DNA of 64,000 bases from Vitis vinifera (lineage: Eukaryota > Streptophyta > Magnoliopsida > Vitales > Vitaceae), in NCBI RefSeq assembly GCF_030704535.1, contig NC_081818.1, forward strand, positions 27,603,501-27,667,500. The letters run 5' to 3'. The position numbers were made by a program, and so were the translations under genes. Positions 14,001 through 24,800 of this stretch are shown in pieces (position 1 is the stretch's first letter; every line of letters begins with the position of its first letter). The notes beneath the pieces are model-generated. The model searched no databases. It was not told the DNA's origin and saw only the letters and a program-made list of their open reading frames with translations.

Positions 14001-14241
14001 TAGCGAACCGAGCGATCTTGCCGGTTTCGAAAGTGATCGAGCGCGATCCGATTTCAAACTCCTCTTTGAAAGTTTCTAGAACTTTCATTCCGGGGACGGG
14101 GATTTGTTCGGAAATGGACGGCGACGAAGATGCAAAGCCGAGATGGCCACTGCAAATTGTACGGTACCGGAGGGATCTCCACGTGAGGTATAGTGGCAGC
14201 GACGTGAGGAGAGGGTTTCTTCTGCTCGCCATGGCTGCCAT
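2060..14241 (-). CDS. PNP2: Polyribonucleotide nucleotidyltransferase (PNPase), mitochondrial; 5' part
   Basis: PNPase is a phosphorolytic 3'-5' exoribonuclease and polyadenylase. The plant mitochondrial form matures and degrades organellar RNA. Six exons are visible: 13906-14241, 4928-5083, 4657-4827, 2555-2680, 2316-2477 and 2060-2179. All have GT-AG borders and total 357 codons in frame, beginning [12 protein letters not shown]. The first ~45 residues are Ser/Arg-rich and acid-poor, like a mitochondrial presequence. Next comes the first RNase PH domain, with [40 protein letters not shown] and [18 protein letters not shown], then the helical linker, ending near VDTVRKE. The second PH domain, KH and S1 domains lie beyond the left edge. 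Intron 1 is 8.8 kb because of an inserted LINE. The organelle call rests on similarity to the Arabidopsis mitochondrial paralogue and on synteny. Confidence 0.93.
3005..3083. repeat. 30-bp tandem repeat, 2.6 copies
   Basis: A 30-bp unit containing AATACATTCTGAAGTCCAGG begins near 3005, 3035 and 3065. Copies differ by single bases and the third is partial. It lies in the long PNP2 intron between exons at 2680 and 4657. No function is visible. Confidence 0.85.
5700..6383. other. PNP2 intron 1 sequence, nothing recognised
   Basis: This is the 3' part of PNP2 intron 1, between exon 2 (ending upstream at 5083) and the LINE. It is AT-rich with no coding potential, RNA gene or clear repeat that I can see. 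Confidence 0.6.
6384..6397. repeat. LINE target-site duplication, 3' copy
   Basis: AAGTAATCATCTAT occurs here and again exactly at 12589-12602. The two copies bracket the LINE, and this one abuts its short A tail (T run on the plus strand). Confidence 0.95.
6603..10163 (-). pseudogene. LINE ORF2: endonuclease-reverse transcriptase, frameshifted
   Basis: The order is right for L1 ORF2. From 10163 an APE-like endonuclease reads [44 protein letters not shown] and [10 protein letters not shown], which covers the catalytic Glu, GDFN, RLDR and SDH motifs. Reverse transcriptase follows at about 8937-7230 with [50 protein letters not shown] and [13 protein letters not shown] (intact FADD box). A C-terminal zf-RVT domain lies at 7208-6603, with [19 protein letters not shown] and a [18 protein letters not shown] cluster. 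The frame is broken near 8940, between about 8392 and 8560, near 7890-7840, and near 7215. Poly-G coding tracts sit at about 8657-8676 and 6642-6661. Catalytic residues survive, so the copy is probably fairly young but dead. Confidence 0.9.
10180..12584 (-). pseudogene. LINE ORF1: DUF4283-like nucleic-acid-binding protein, frameshifted
   Basis: Translation from 12584 starts [15 protein letters not shown], is very basic, and has the [18 protein letters not shown] segment common at the start of plant LINE ORF1. The frame changes near a C8 tract at about 12036-12043. In the new frame, 12049 to 11321, it reads [35 protein letters not shown] and [14 protein letters not shown], which are DUF4283 features. 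A second change near 11400 leads to a long Ser/Gly/Pro-rich tail down to 10180, just upstream of ORF2. The function inferred from the family is RNA binding in the retrotransposition particle. As it stands it cannot make one protein. Confidence 0.8.
12589..12602. repeat. LINE target-site duplication, 5' copy
   Basis: AAGTAATCATCTAT, identical over 14 bases to 6384-6397, abuts the LINE 5' end. Confidence 0.95.
13345..13578. mobile_element. MITE-like element with imperfect terminal inverted repeats
   Basis: The left end TTTGGTATGTGGGAATAG matches, imperfectly, the reverse complement of the right end (GTTTGGAATGCCGGAATAG). The interior is rich in GGAATGGAAATG-type motifs, typical of short non-autonomous DNA elements of plants. 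A related partial copy occurs at 31864-31925. It lies in PNP2 intron 1 about 330 bp downstream of exon 1. No clear target-site duplication was found. Confidence 0.5.
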
Positions 14242-15575
14242 GGCAATGGAATCAGAATAGAGAAAGACAGAGCTGCCGAGGGTTTAGGGTTTAAGCGGTT
14301 TTAGCGCCAGATAGACTGAACTCTGAAGGGGTTTTAGGGGGGGTGCAGAATTACTACCCGTTACCTACCTTACCGTATAAGATCTCCTCTCATCACTTTT
14401 TTGGGCCGAATGCAGGCTGGCCCAAGTTAGATTAGACCCAAATTTGACTCTGAGCCTCTCCTGCAGGCGGGTTCAATCTAGGGGCCGAAACGAGGCAGGT
14501 ATTACCCGCCCGGTCAATCCCTACTAGCGCATGTTTGGGTTAACTTCTCATCCACCTGATCCCCTCGACCAATGATCATGTTTAATGGTGGTGTTAAATC
14601 CTTATTGAAATATTATGATTAGTCCTGAAAGACTTAAAGTCTATTTGGTAATTATTTTAAGAAATGCTTTTAATATTTCGAATACTTTAAAATTTTTATC
14701 ATTCACAAGTGTTAAAATTTCTAGAAACGTTTTCTATGATTATTCTCTAATGCACTCTTAACATTCTATAAAATAATTTTAAAAACCTTTCTTCAATCCC
14801 ATTGTTTTTAAAAAACAAAATTTTATTTGAAAATTTTAAAACAAAAAATAATTTTCTTAATTTATTTTTTAGGAATATACTATATGCTTGAACTTCTCAA
14901 ATTGTTCTATATCATTTTTCTTTATAGGTCAAAATGTGATAAAAAAAAATACAATTAAAAACTCCTCAAATTTGTTTTAAAAAACAACTTATTTTAGAAA
15001 AAAATTATGAGCAAATTGTTTTTTGTTATAAGTTTGTTAAAGGAGGTTTTTGACCTAAACAAAAACACATTTTCAATAACAATTCATAAAAAACGATTTT
15101 TGAAACGGAATTATTTTCAAAAACAATGAGAACTAAATATGAAAATTAGTTTTATCACCTTAGTAGGCATTTATTAAATCAATTCAATGATTTAGTTTAA
15201 GTTATTAAATTAATTGAGTATGTTTATCGAAATAATTAGATCACAACTTAATGTAAAAAAAATCACTTTAAGATGATGTTTGTTTTTTTAAATAATCACT
15301 AAATCCAATTTGCTTTTTGACTTTTTAAGATTTGTTTATTATTATTATTAAATATTTTTAAAATAATAATAAATAGAAAAGGTAAAATATTTTGATTTTT
15401 AGCTGGTTGTTAAAAATAACTTTTTAAAACAATTAAAACTCAATCTCAATATGACATTTACATGTTAATATTTAATACTTAATTAAAATAAAATAATAAA
15501 AAACAAGCAACTCACTGTTTAATACTAATAAGTTGAATTTATAATTAAATTAAAATAAATTATATTTAGATTAAG

Positions 15576-15578
<3 letters not shown>

Positions 15579-15626
<48 letters not shown>
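15579..15626. repeat. (AT)n microsatellite
   Basis: About 24 uninterrupted AT units, likely length-variable. Confidence 0.97.
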
Positions 15627-15629
<3 letters not shown>

Positions 15630-15847
15630 CAAATGTTCAATCAAAATAGTTAACTTATTATTAATATCAAATCATTTTTGCTTTATTCATTCATATTTAA
15701 TGAAAATGTATTTTACAACTATAACTCTATATTTATAACTTGATTTTTATAATAAATATTTTTTTAGTTATAGTATATATTTAGAATATTTTAAATATGA
15801 ATATTTAAAAAATAAATTCATTACACAATATTAGTGAAAATATACAT

Positions 15848-15902
15848 ATCAACAAAGGTAAATATGTGGATACAATCAACAAAGGTAAATATGTGGATAC
15901 AA
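15848..15902. repeat. 27-bp direct tandem duplication
   Basis: The unit beginning ATCAACAAAGGTAAATATGT repeats perfectly twice with a 27-bp period. Confidence 0.97.
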
Positions 15903-17100
15903 TGATTAATAATAAAATTTAAAATAATTTTACAAAACAATCTTAATACTTAAAATATACGATAAATAATAAGTTTTAAATCAATAATTTAAAAATAATC
16001 CCACTTAAAATCAATTTAATTTATTAAATAACAAATAAAGACAAAAATGCCCAAGAATTCTGATTGTTTTACTGACTAATTTCGCTTTAAGTTACGAGAA
16101 TCATTATTTTCACAGTAGAAGAGCATTGACACGTAAGGACAAAAATGAAAAAAGCACCGGCACAAGTAACATTTACCACCTCCGGTAACTTACAACAACC
16201 GCAGATGACATCATCATAAAAAATATTTCTTAAATATAAATAACTTATCCTATGAATCAAAATGACTTCCGATATAATAAATACGTTTTTTTTTTAAAAA
16301 AAAAAAAGATTTTAAATTGTAAAAAATATAATAGTTTCAAAACATCCCAAAATCTATATTTTATTTGATTAAAGACCCAATTTTACCCATTCCATAAGCT
16401 GTTGGGTGACTTTAATAAAAATGATATTTTATTTTAAAATACCTATCACATAAATAATAAATAAAATCATTTAGAGTTGATTTGATAATAGTTATAAAAA
16501 GTATTTTTAATTTAAAATATGTTTTTTTTTTAAATTAAAAATTTGATAAAATTAAAAGAAAAATACTTTTAAAACAAAAAAAAACAGTAGAAGTAATTAA
16601 TAGATGATTCTTCTAAAAATGCATTTAAAAAAATATTTTTAATAAAAACATTTTCAATAGAAATATTTTGAAACACTCTTAATATATCGAATAGTTTTTA
16701 GGTTGTGTTGAATAAAATTCCTAACCACCACCGATTTTTAAGTTAAACCTAACTTTTAGGAAAATAGATGCTAGTTAGTTTGATTAGAAATTTGAAATAT
16801 TTTTAATTTATTTTTTAAATAATTTAAAAATAAATTTTATATTTAACTTTTTAAAGTTAAAATAATTAAAAAAATATTCTTTAAAACTACTTTATTTTTT
16901 GTTTCTAGTTTTTATTCTAAAGAACATGAAACTACTTTCAAAAGCGGTTTTCAAACTGACCCATCAATTGAAAGTTGATTCTTCAAATAATTTTTAATTA
17001 AATTCCTTAAAAGTTATGTTAATTTGGAAATGATTTTCAAAAGTGTCGAATATGAACTGCAGTACTCCAATGGGTCGCTTTTCATATTTCACAAACACAA

Positions 17101-18218
17101 GATTCTCTGATTCTCTGGACCATTGACAGTAACCAAACACATACCCACGAATTCAAACAAAAAATCAAAAGCCCATTTTGCTGCTGCCATCTCTTGTCTT
17201 ACTCCACACTTCTTCTCCCTGCTGCCCTCCATCACGGGTTTTCATCATCATCTCAATGATATTTTCCTTTCCTTTTCCTGGGTCTTTGCAATGGGAAATT
17301 CCTCAGCTTTGGATCTTCTTGTCTCTTTTGATGACTACTCGACCGTACTGCTCTTGAAATGGTGGATAGAACTGGTCCAAGTTGCCTCACAACTCATTAG
17401 ATGTGTACGTGTGTGAGACGGTGTGTTGCAGTAGGGTCGTTTTCTGTATATCTTCTTTGTTGACGGTTGCAGATAAGCTATCCATCTATACAAATGGGAA
17501 AGAGGAGGAGATGGGTACCCTTCTACAAAATCGCAGAACTGAACGAAAGGGAAGAAAGCTTTTACTGGTTTGACTGAAAATCGCATCCTTCTCTGCAATT
17601 TCTCAACTCTATTTGCTTGGCTTCTCGATCATACCCACGAATCACCTCGCCTTTTCCCTTTCTTTTTGGCAGCAGTTTTTGGTACATTCGCCATGCAGAG
17701 TTTCAAAGAAGCTGCCAAAACCCTTTCTAGGAACAGCGAATGACCTTGGAAACATCATTAATGGCCCCGTTTGATTTTTGTCCATTGAGGATAATTTATA
17801 CATGGAAAACCGGTTTGTTAAAGCATAGTGAGAAATTGATGGATTAAAATTCTGTATCACTGAGTTTTGAAACTTGGTCTGAAGAGCTGGAAAGAAATGA
17901 AACCAATGGCACCCAATATTTCCAATGGATTGGACTGTGGCTGGATGCAATCTTCCGAATCAGGGGGTTTCTGTGAACTTCCAGACATATTGGATGATCA
18001 ATAAAGAAGCCGTAAATTGCATAACATGGAACTCTCAAAAGAAGAAGAATGAAATTGAGTACAGAGAAGCAAGCTTTTGTAATATAACAAAGGCAGGCTC
18101 TGAAAGATGAGTACAAGCAATACAACAAGAACTGAAGCTCAGCTCCATCACTGAAAAAAAAAGAAAGAAACAGCATCTTCTACAAGGAGATTAGTTGGTT
18201 TTGAAGCTGCTCCATAAC
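17101..18218. other. Moderate-GC non-coding stretch next to the CLE-like gene
   Basis: Base composition rises sharply from the AT-rich flanks, as in transcribed DNA, but no frame in either orientation gives a recognisable protein. Short open frames exist on both strands and look incidental. It lies immediately downstream of the minus-strand CLE-like gene, so part of it may be that gene's 3' UTR or an attached non-coding transcript. This is inference. Confidence 0.4.
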
Positions 18219-18488
18219 TCATCGATTGTGAAGTCTATTAGCGCCACCGGGTGTCATCCTCTTCTGTTCTTTGGAGGCATTGTTGCCCTCTAATCTAAAG
18301 CCATGGCTGCTGAACCTTCCCCGGCTGAAGCTTCTGCTGCTGCTGCTTTTGTTTCTCCGTATCTTGAATGGAATGCCTTCTGAGCCTGAAGAATCCTGCA
18401 ACTTGCCCCCATCACCACCATGCACCAAATTCACTTCCAACAGCAGAGAGACCAGAGAGACAACAATTAATATTCTCCTGAATCTCAT
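18219..18488 (-). CDS. Putative secreted CLE-like signalling peptide precursor
   Basis: An intronless 89-residue frame. Residues 1-24 (MRFRRILIVVSLVSLLLEVN, then LVHG) form a clear signal peptide: a basic start and a Leu/Val core. The middle is Ser/Arg-rich and variable. The C-terminus, residues 76-89, reads KRMTPGGANRLHNR just before the stop. Taking RMTPGGANRLHN as a 12-mer, it matches the CLE pattern at R1, P4, G6, N8, L10, H11 and N12, but has Ala at position 7 and Arg at position 9, where CLEs almost always have Pro (Ser is also seen at 7). Length, signal peptide, lack of introns and a motif at the extreme C-terminus fit CLE precursors, which are cleaved to extracellular ligands for LRR receptor kinases. 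A TATA-like stretch lies about 105 bp upstream. It could be a divergent CLE, a decaying one, or another peptide family. Confidence 0.55.
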   Translation of the reverse strand: MRFRRILIVVSLVSLLLEVNLVHGGDGGKLQDSSGSEGIPFKIRRNKSSSSRSFSRGRFSSHGFRLEGNNASKEQKRMTPGGANRLHNR

Positions 18489-18591
18489 GTTTTCCTTCTC
18501 TGTCTGGACTCTGGACTACTGTTAATTGCCTTGAATTAACAGAGATGAGGAAAAAAAGCTTGCCAACATCTGATCTCTGTGTATGCATGTA

Positions 18592-18603
18592 GAATATATA
18601 TAT
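18592..18603 (-). promoter_or_regulatory. Candidate TATA box of the CLE-like gene
   Basis: An ATATATATAT run about 105 bp upstream of the ATG at 18488, at a normal distance for a plant core promoter with a short leader. It rests on position and sequence only. Confidence 0.4.
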
Positions 18604-18659
18604 GACCTGAGTCAGTAGATTGGTAGGCCAGTACTCCGTGCGATTGAGGATGGGGTCTA

Positions 18660-21639
18660 GCACAGGTACTGAACATTGAAGTAGGGGACTTTTTAGTTTT
18701 CCCCTTTGGGTTAATTTTTATTTACTTCGTTCAGTAACATCCCCCTTTTTGTGCACATGGATGCTGCTCCTCATATTGCGGGCCTCCATGTGTCCATGTA
18801 GCAATACAGTAGCTTGTGACATTCTCTAGTTGATTTTAAGCCTCTAATGTTATAGGCTTATAGCACAATTCACTTAAGAAATTAGTTGGGTGGGAGTGAA
18901 TATAATATTGGAGAAGTACTAGCACTAGATATATAGAAGCTTCACCTTAGTATGATTGTCCATTTGTTATTATTTTATCCTAAAACTCTCTATCAAAATC
19001 TTCTAGAATCAAGAACAAACTTTTAAATTTTTATTTTTATTTTTATTTGTATTTTCAACACCATGCTTCATTTTTACATGCAGTCAAATAAAATATTAAA
19101 AATTATATTACTATATTTTAAAATAAACTATTAGGGTTTGTTTGAAAAATATTTTTAAAATATGTATGAAAAAAAAAATTAAAAACAAATTTTGAAAAAA
19201 AATTATTTTTAATATTTTGTAAAACAAAAATTTGTTTGAAAATCGAAATATTTTTAACATATTTTTTGTATTTTTACAAATCTTTTAAAATTAACTTTTA
19301 AATGCAGTGTTTAATTTTTAATTATTCTTCATATTTATATAGGTTTTTTTTAAATAATTATTAGAAAATAAGTAAAAATAATTTAAAAAATGTTTTGTGT
19401 TTTTTTAGAATAACAAAAAACCGTTTTTAAAAATACATACTAAACAAACGCTTAATACCCCTGTTTTTCTTTTTTCATTTTTTTGCTTTTTTCTTATTTC
19501 TTCTCTCTCGCTGTGAAAAATAATCAAAACATCTAATACCCTGTTCTTTATGTTCGTTTTTTTTTACTCTACTAAAATGAAATTTAATATTTCATCTTAC
19601 CATTATTTTAGTTAATGATGGTTTTGATATTGTTGATATTTACCTTATGTATAAATAAATTATTATTTTGATAAGATTTTTTAGTTAGGTCAATTGAAAA
19701 TTTAATCTTAATTAATTAAGTTCTTTATGAATACGACCCAACCCAATTATAGTTAAGTTTAAATTTAATTTTAATTATTTTTGTTAATTAAAACTCAATC
19801 ATAATTAAGTTCGGATGAATATTTGAATTGGAACTGAATCTCAATCTTCTTCTAAAATTTCCATTTCTTTTTTTTTTTCGCTCATTCTCTTTAATTTTTC
19901 TTTCTTATTTTCTTTCCCTAACTATTTAAATGACGAATTTACTTTTTATATTAAACTTGTATTTTGAAAAGAGAAGTTCACTTTTTATAAATATATTGGT
20001 CTTTTTAAATGATGAGTTCCATTTTTATCTTAAAAACTTTTATACTAATCTCATCTTTTCACTTTTATATATATATCACTTTTCACCAAATGTACCTTTC
20101 AACTAATTATCTAGTGTTTGAAATTAGATTATTAATCACTTTTAATATTTTTCTCTCATAATTAAAAATGTAAAATATATCACAACCAAAATTTAAAATA
20201 TTTGAATATATCACCGATACCAATATTTCACCATTTTTTTTTCTCGCATTTCAATAGATATTTCACTCATTTTTTTTTTCAAATATTAAATAAAATTAAT
20301 TCTAATTATTTTATTTTTTATATTTGATTTAATTTATTACCAAACATATTAATCCATATATTTATCAAATAAAAAAATTTAAATTTTTAAAAATTATACA
20401 TATATTATTATTTATTTGATATCATTGAATATATTTTAAAATTTGACATGTTATCACAATATTATTGTAAAATAATATATAATGCAACTTAATAATAAAT
20501 GTATACTTATAAAATTTATATTTTTTTATCAATGTAGTGTTATTATTATCAAATATGATAAATTATATAAATTAATTCTTTAAAAAAATTCTTTAAAATG
20601 TCTATTTTTACTTCTTATACAAATTTTTAAAGTTTTTTTTTTTTAATATTTTCATAATTTTTATTAATTTTTGTCACTAATATTTTGTGACAAAATATAT
20701 TTATGTCGATAAATATATATCCATAAACTCGAAGTACTCATATATTTATAACTACCTATCTTTTAATCCTTATCACAACAACCAATTTCCACTAATAAAA
20801 AGATAATATTTTGGTAATTATTTTTCTAAAATAAATAATATATATATATATATATTACCTTGCTCATTTCATTTCTCCCTTCATCACATGCTATTTGTTT
20901 CATCCCTTTTTAAAAAAATCCATAATTTAGGGGTATGACGTTGTACGAAGATATGAATATTTTATCACTAGCTTATCATACAAATGTCATGTAAAATTGT
21001 AGATATAACACAAAGATAAATTAAAATAAATTTATATTTATGAGAAATTATCAGAATGAATAAAAATACTTATGTCTACTAGTGCACATTTTGTTATTAT
21101 CTAATATTACAATAATCACTTATATTATTTTCCTTAAAAAACTAATTTAAGATACATATTATTAATTTTTTTAATGAATTTTCATAGTTTTTTTTTATTC
21201 TTTCTCTCAATATTTCCTTAAAATCAAAGTATAATAGAAATGATTATTGGATTTTTGATTTTTTTTTTCAAATTAAATTGATATTTTCATCGATACCTAT
21301 ACTTTTAATATAGTTTATCTTCTATTTTCCTATTTTAATCATTCGTGTTTGATTTATTTTTCATATTTATTTCGCCAATTTACCATTATTATTGTTATTA
21401 GGGCTATTTGATTAAAAGGATCACTAAAAATTTAATTTAAAAAATCTATTTTTTTTTCACATTTTGATAAAAATATTCTTATTTTTTTTAAATAACTCTT
21501 TTAGAAAAAAAACTAAATATAAATACTTAAAATGATTAAGGGTATTTATGTAAAAAAAATTATTTATTAAATAATAATATGAAAGAGATTAAATTCATAA
21601 ATACAAATATTATTCAATCCTTTTAAGTTTTAACCAATT
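18660..21639. other. AT-rich intergenic DNA
   Basis: The stretch lies between the CLE-like gene and the ICDH gene. It is strongly AT-rich with poly-A/T tracts and a probable MITE (19134-19453). I see no coding region, RNA gene or strong regulatory motif. Confidence 0.6.
19134..19453. mobile_element. MITE-like element
   Basis: The left end GGGTTTGTTTGAAAAATATT and the right end, read in reverse complement as GCGTTTGTTTAGTATGTATT, are imperfect inverted termini of about 25 bp around an AT-rich interior. The border positions are approximate. Confidence 0.35.
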
Positions 21640-21665
21640 TATTATTATTATTATTATTATTATTA
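21640..21665. repeat. (ATT)n microsatellite
   Basis: About eight ATT units, some 150 bp upstream of the ICDH start codon. Confidence 0.95.
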
Positions 21666-21817
21666 CATGGGAAAGAAATATAAAAAATGTAAAACTTGAA
21701 AAAGGAGTGAGGAGAGTGGGTGCGCATTGTACATCCCCAAGTGCCACCGTTTGGTCCGTTTCCCAAGCCGAGATACGTGTACCCTCCAAAGCCATTTGCA
21801 AAAGTTCCAGAACTCAA

Positions 21818-24800
21818 ATGTTAAGAGTCTTAAGACCAAAGCTCCGCTTCGGCGCTATGTCTGGCGCTGCGATTTTCCCATCTTCTTCTTCTCTAGCCCT
21901 CAAAAACCCTAATCTTTCAATCTCTTCCGATCAGAGGTTCTTCAATGGAATTCTCTTCAAGAACGGCTCCATTCTCCACGATCGCTTCCCCAACGCTTCA
22001 CTTCGCTGCTTCGCATCCGCGGCTACTTTTGACCGAGTTCGAGTTCAGAACCCTATCGTCGAAATGGATGGTAAGTGTGATCAAACTCTGGTGTTTTGGT
22101 AGTCAGTGTAATTCTGCGTTCGGTTGCGGAGAAAGGGAGGAAAAAAGGAAAGGAAATGGAAGTCTGAATCTTATGGCTTCTTTTTGTTGTCCTAGCTTCC
22201 AGACAAAATGAGAATGGTTTTGTTGATATCCAAAATTTTGTTTTATAACGGCTAGAATTTTGTGCCCATGCGTTTTCTCAGCAACCAAGCAGAGTATAAG
22301 TTGCTCAACTTTTCATTTTTCCATTTTGAAATCTAATTCTATCGCTGTTGTATATTTATTTTCTTCGTCTAGGTGATGAGATGGCGCGAATTATGTGGAG
22401 AATGATTAAAGACAAAGTAAGAATCAAGCTTTGCTCTGATTTTCTTATGCTTTTGTGGAGGCATTTTAATTCCGTCCTAATGGAGTTTTTTTTTAAAAAA
22501 ACTTTTTTCTTCTTGATTGCAGCTTATCTTTCCTTATCTGGATTTAGATATAAGATATTTTGATTTAGGAATACTGAATCGCGATGCAACTGATGATAAA
22601 GTCACAGTAGAAAGTGCTGAAGCCACTCTGAAGTAAGTGGGCAGAATGTGATTTCGTTTGGTGACATTTTATTCATAGAGGGATATTCAAATTGAATTTC
22701 AGTTAATTCCTCTCATTCGTGCAGCTCTTTTGTAGCTTGGCTTGTTGAGTTCTTTATTTCGCTTTAGGTTATTTATTTCTCGGTGTTGATTGCCACTTGC
22801 AGTTGAATTTGGTTATTTTTGGTTTAATTTGATTACTGTTGGCTTATGGGTGTTTATACAGAGACTTAAGATTAGTTCATATCAGATTTCTAGGTTTGCT
22901 TGTATGGAATTTCTAGTTACCGTTTTCTTCCAAAAGCTTGTAGGCCACTGGTTTTCACTATAATTGCATCATCTATCAGTCTTGTCTAAAAAAATTGGTG
23001 AACTGCTCTCATCCATAAATGTCTATGTTTTATGTCCTTTTTTTTGGTGTGGATAAAAAAAATCTATCCTTTATGTCCCTTTTTAGTGTTTCTATTTTTT
23101 ATCCAATCATGTTTGTCCATTGATACATTTGAAATTATTTTTTATGCTGTGGATGAATATTTATTGGTTTCAGTTGTAGAAGGCTTTGAATGTTTAGTTG
23201 CTGAATTTCTACCAGGCCTCCATAACATATAAACTTTTGAGGTAAATGGTCTTGGATGTCACAAGACTTGTGCTTCATGGATATTCTTCTATTTGCTAGG
23301 GTAGAAGCAGGCCTTCTAGTTGGGAAATCATTCTCAAGATGATTTTCATTTCAGATTTGATGGCTCCATGGTTTGTCATTTTTGTATTGTTGTTGCTGTT
23401 TTGTTTCTCTTTGGTTTTGCTCTTTTGAAGTTAATCTATTACTTGTTCTAAAGACAAAAAAATGGGATGGTTTAGGATTGTAAGGAAGCCAAGTTCATTT
23501 TTATGCTTCCTTTGTTTAGCACAGTCCTTGAACCTTTAAAGTATACGTCATATTCTTCTTCCATTCATTTAACCCTGTATATGCTGCAGGTATAATGTTG
23601 CTGTGAAATGTGCCACAATAACTCCTGGTTAGTTAACTTATTCTTCTCTAGAATCTTTTCCTTTCTTGTGGCTGTTAATTCATGCACATGCTAGTCCTGT
23701 AGTCTGTAGTAGTTTTTTTGTGATCATTCTCTTAGTTTTTTCTCATTAATTAAATTCATGTAGATACTTCCATAAAAAGGAAAGAAAAGGTATATAAGTT
23801 CCATACTTCCACAAAAAGAAAAGAAAAATATGTCCCCTAAGGCTTGGCTTGGGTGACAAGAAGGAAGGGAAAGTTCCAAGTTCAATTCCATGTAAAAGAA
23901 GGTTACCTATTAAGAAAAGGAAGACAGGCTGGATGTAGAATTCATTGTAACACTAAGATACAATCTAATGACACTAATATTCATGTGCTTTTTACTAGTA
24001 ACTATTACAAATGAGTCATTTGCTCTTGTTTAATTTTTATGAAACTGCCACTTTTGCTTCCATGTCAAATCCTATTCAATATTTTTCAGCTGCATGTGTT
24101 TTGTGCTAGTGGTCTCCATATTTTGCGATTCGATATAGGATTATTCTTCCCAAAAATTCTTCCGTCTTTAGAAAACTTGATTTGCAAATTTTGTCTGTTA
24201 CTAGTTTTGATATTGGTTAAATATTCCTAATTTCAAGGTTTTGTTTTGTTTTCTGGTTATTACTTTTTAGAATATTCTTTGCCCAAGTCAAGAGTGATTT
24301 CAGGAGAAAATTTTGAAATCATGAAATTTGATAGCAATTCATTAGTTATTTGCCTGCGAGGTCAAATAGTTTTTTTTTAGCATGGTCTAATTTGGTTTGA
24401 TTTCGCTTTCTGTTTATCAGATGAGGCCAGAGTCAAGGAATTTGGGCTTAAGTCTATGTGGAGGAGCCCTAATGGAACAATTAGAAACATTTTAAATGGT
24501 ATGAATTTGAATTTTCCTTAATTTCCACATTGTTACAATGGTAGATGCCTGTGCTGTTCTTGTTGCTGTGCAGACGTTTGTTTTTTAATTTTTAGAGAAA
24601 CGTAATTGCTCTGGTATCTCTCTGAAAGCTTACAGTTGTTTGCTCGGGTGTTACATGTATATATTTTTTATGTGAACAATGAAATAACTGTCTTAAACTC
24701 TAAAGTTACAACTATGAACCTATGTGTATCAGGATTAATATTTTTCTTTTCAGTGGGAGAGGGGAAGGATAACAACCCTGGGAAATTGATTTGTGAACCC

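Larger units (their letters stand above)
14250..17100. other. AT-rich intergenic DNA
   Basis: Very AT-rich sequence lies upstream of PNP2. It contains the (AT)n and 27-bp repeats listed separately and many poly-A/T runs, with no supported gene. The first 150 bp, including the GC-richer stretch around 14250-14560, presumably holds the PNP2 promoter. Confidence 0.6.

Noticed and set aside
15579-15626. (AT)n as a matrix-attachment or origin element
   Set aside because: A simple microsatellite; nothing beyond AT content supports a function.
17123-17416. 97-codon plus-strand frame
   Set aside because: No signal peptide or known domain and no supporting splice structure; likely chance in a moderate-GC stretch.
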